DNA from: Larix kaempferi
Lineage: Eukaryota; Streptophyta; Pinopsida; Pinales; Pinaceae
Assembly: GCA_027924585.1 (NCBI GenBank)
Contig: BSBM01000252.1
Location: forward strand, 9,052,001 to 9,116,000
Reading direction: 5' to 3'
DNA: 64,000 bases
Made by a program: the position numbers and the translations under genes. How positions within the stretch are numbered: position 1 is the first letter of the stretch; each line of letters opens with the position of its first letter. Below are positions 63,545-64,000 of this stretch, piece after piece. Below the pieces are notes generated by a model. It saw nothing but the letters and a program-made list of their open reading frames with translations. It was not told where the DNA came from and searched no databases.

Positions 63545-63977
63545 TGTGAGGTATATTATGTAGAAAGCGGGGTAATCTTCACTTTTGACCATGGCCGAAC
63601 TTATATTGCAATCATTATTGTATTTCCAGGTTTGGCTAAAAGCCAGCTTTGTTCTCTCTTGGGAAATGTGCCCTACTTCTATGTTGTGTATAAATATACA
63701 ATTCTCATTTGAAATTGATTATTATATGATTCTTTTTCATTCTTAAAGTGACTTGCTTAAGGGCACTTATCAAGTGCTGCACTCTCTTATGCTTGCATTT
63801 ATTTCTCTCTCTGGCGCACTTGTTCTTGGGTTCACTCTCTCTCTAGGTTTGCACTCCTTTGGCTGATTTCTCTTCAAGCATTGCACTGCCCTGGTGCTGG
63901 TTTATTCTCTTTATTACAAAATTTGGGTTTGTGTTCGTCCCATTATATTCTATCGCTATTTCTTGTGAATGTCAGCA
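63545..63977 (+). repeat. 5' LTR of a retrotransposon running off the window
   Basis: Ends GAATGTCAGCA at 63977, directly followed by TGGTTTCAGAAC (63978-63989), an initiator tRNA-Met type primer site. A TATA-like GTGTATAAATATAC lies near 63687, and CT-rich U5 sequence follows. The start is uncertain: TGTGAGG at 63545 or TGTAGAAAGC at 63559. Confidence 0.6.
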
Positions 63978-64000
63978 TGGTTTCAGAACAGTAGTGAATC

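Overview
The window looks like nuclear DNA of a seed plant with a very large, transposon-filled genome, most likely a gymnosperm (conifer, cycad or Ginkgo type). This is an inference. It rests on one host gene stretched over more than 45 kb by introns, on many degraded Ty1-copia and Ty3-gypsy retrotransposons, and on hAT transposons nested in them. I see no bacterial genes, rRNA, true tRNA gene or CRISPR array.

The only host gene I recognise is on the minus strand: the 3' half of the chloroplast sensor kinase gene (CSK). Seven exons (60995-60960, 60860-60795, 60668-60600, 60409-60317, 21256-21051, 20518-20245, 15715-15482) join in one reading frame and end at a stop codon. They encode the degenerate histidine-kinase core and the ATP-binding domain. 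The GAF and transit-peptide exons lie beyond the right edge. One intron is 39,060 bp (21257-60316) and another 4,529 bp (15716-20244); both are full of mobile elements.

Downstream of CSK, at 1-12895, a plus-strand Ty1-copia relic (family A, copy I) abuts a second family A copy (II) in opposite orientation. Copy II is split by a 4.5-kb LTR-like insertion (6545-11065). A 42-bp minisatellite lies at 13951-14159. The 4.5-kb intron holds two non-autonomous hAT elements of one family, one inside the other, each with its own 8-bp target duplication.

The 39-kb intron reads, left to right: an internally deleted copia element (21562-25889); a short hAT element (26052-27227); a Ty3-gypsy element whose 5' LTR carries a solo LTR that itself carries another hAT element (28977-36090); a third copia A copy (36091-40393) joined to a second copy of the giant-LTR family; an unclassified LTR end (43736 on); and a 12.7-kb hAT element (45922-58662) with an apparently intact 706-residue transposase. 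That hAT element was invaded by a rearranged copia element (47155-55054), which was invaded by a 3.1-kb element (49225-52360), and separately by a SINE. The right end holds the upstream CSK exons, a LINE fragment, SINEs and the 5' LTR of another retrotransposon.

Target-site duplications seen directly let the insertion order be read in several places. The most notable items are the hAT element with its CGAGTC-rich ends and hairpin array, the inverted copia structure inside it, the two very long LTR-like insertions, and the extreme intron of CSK.
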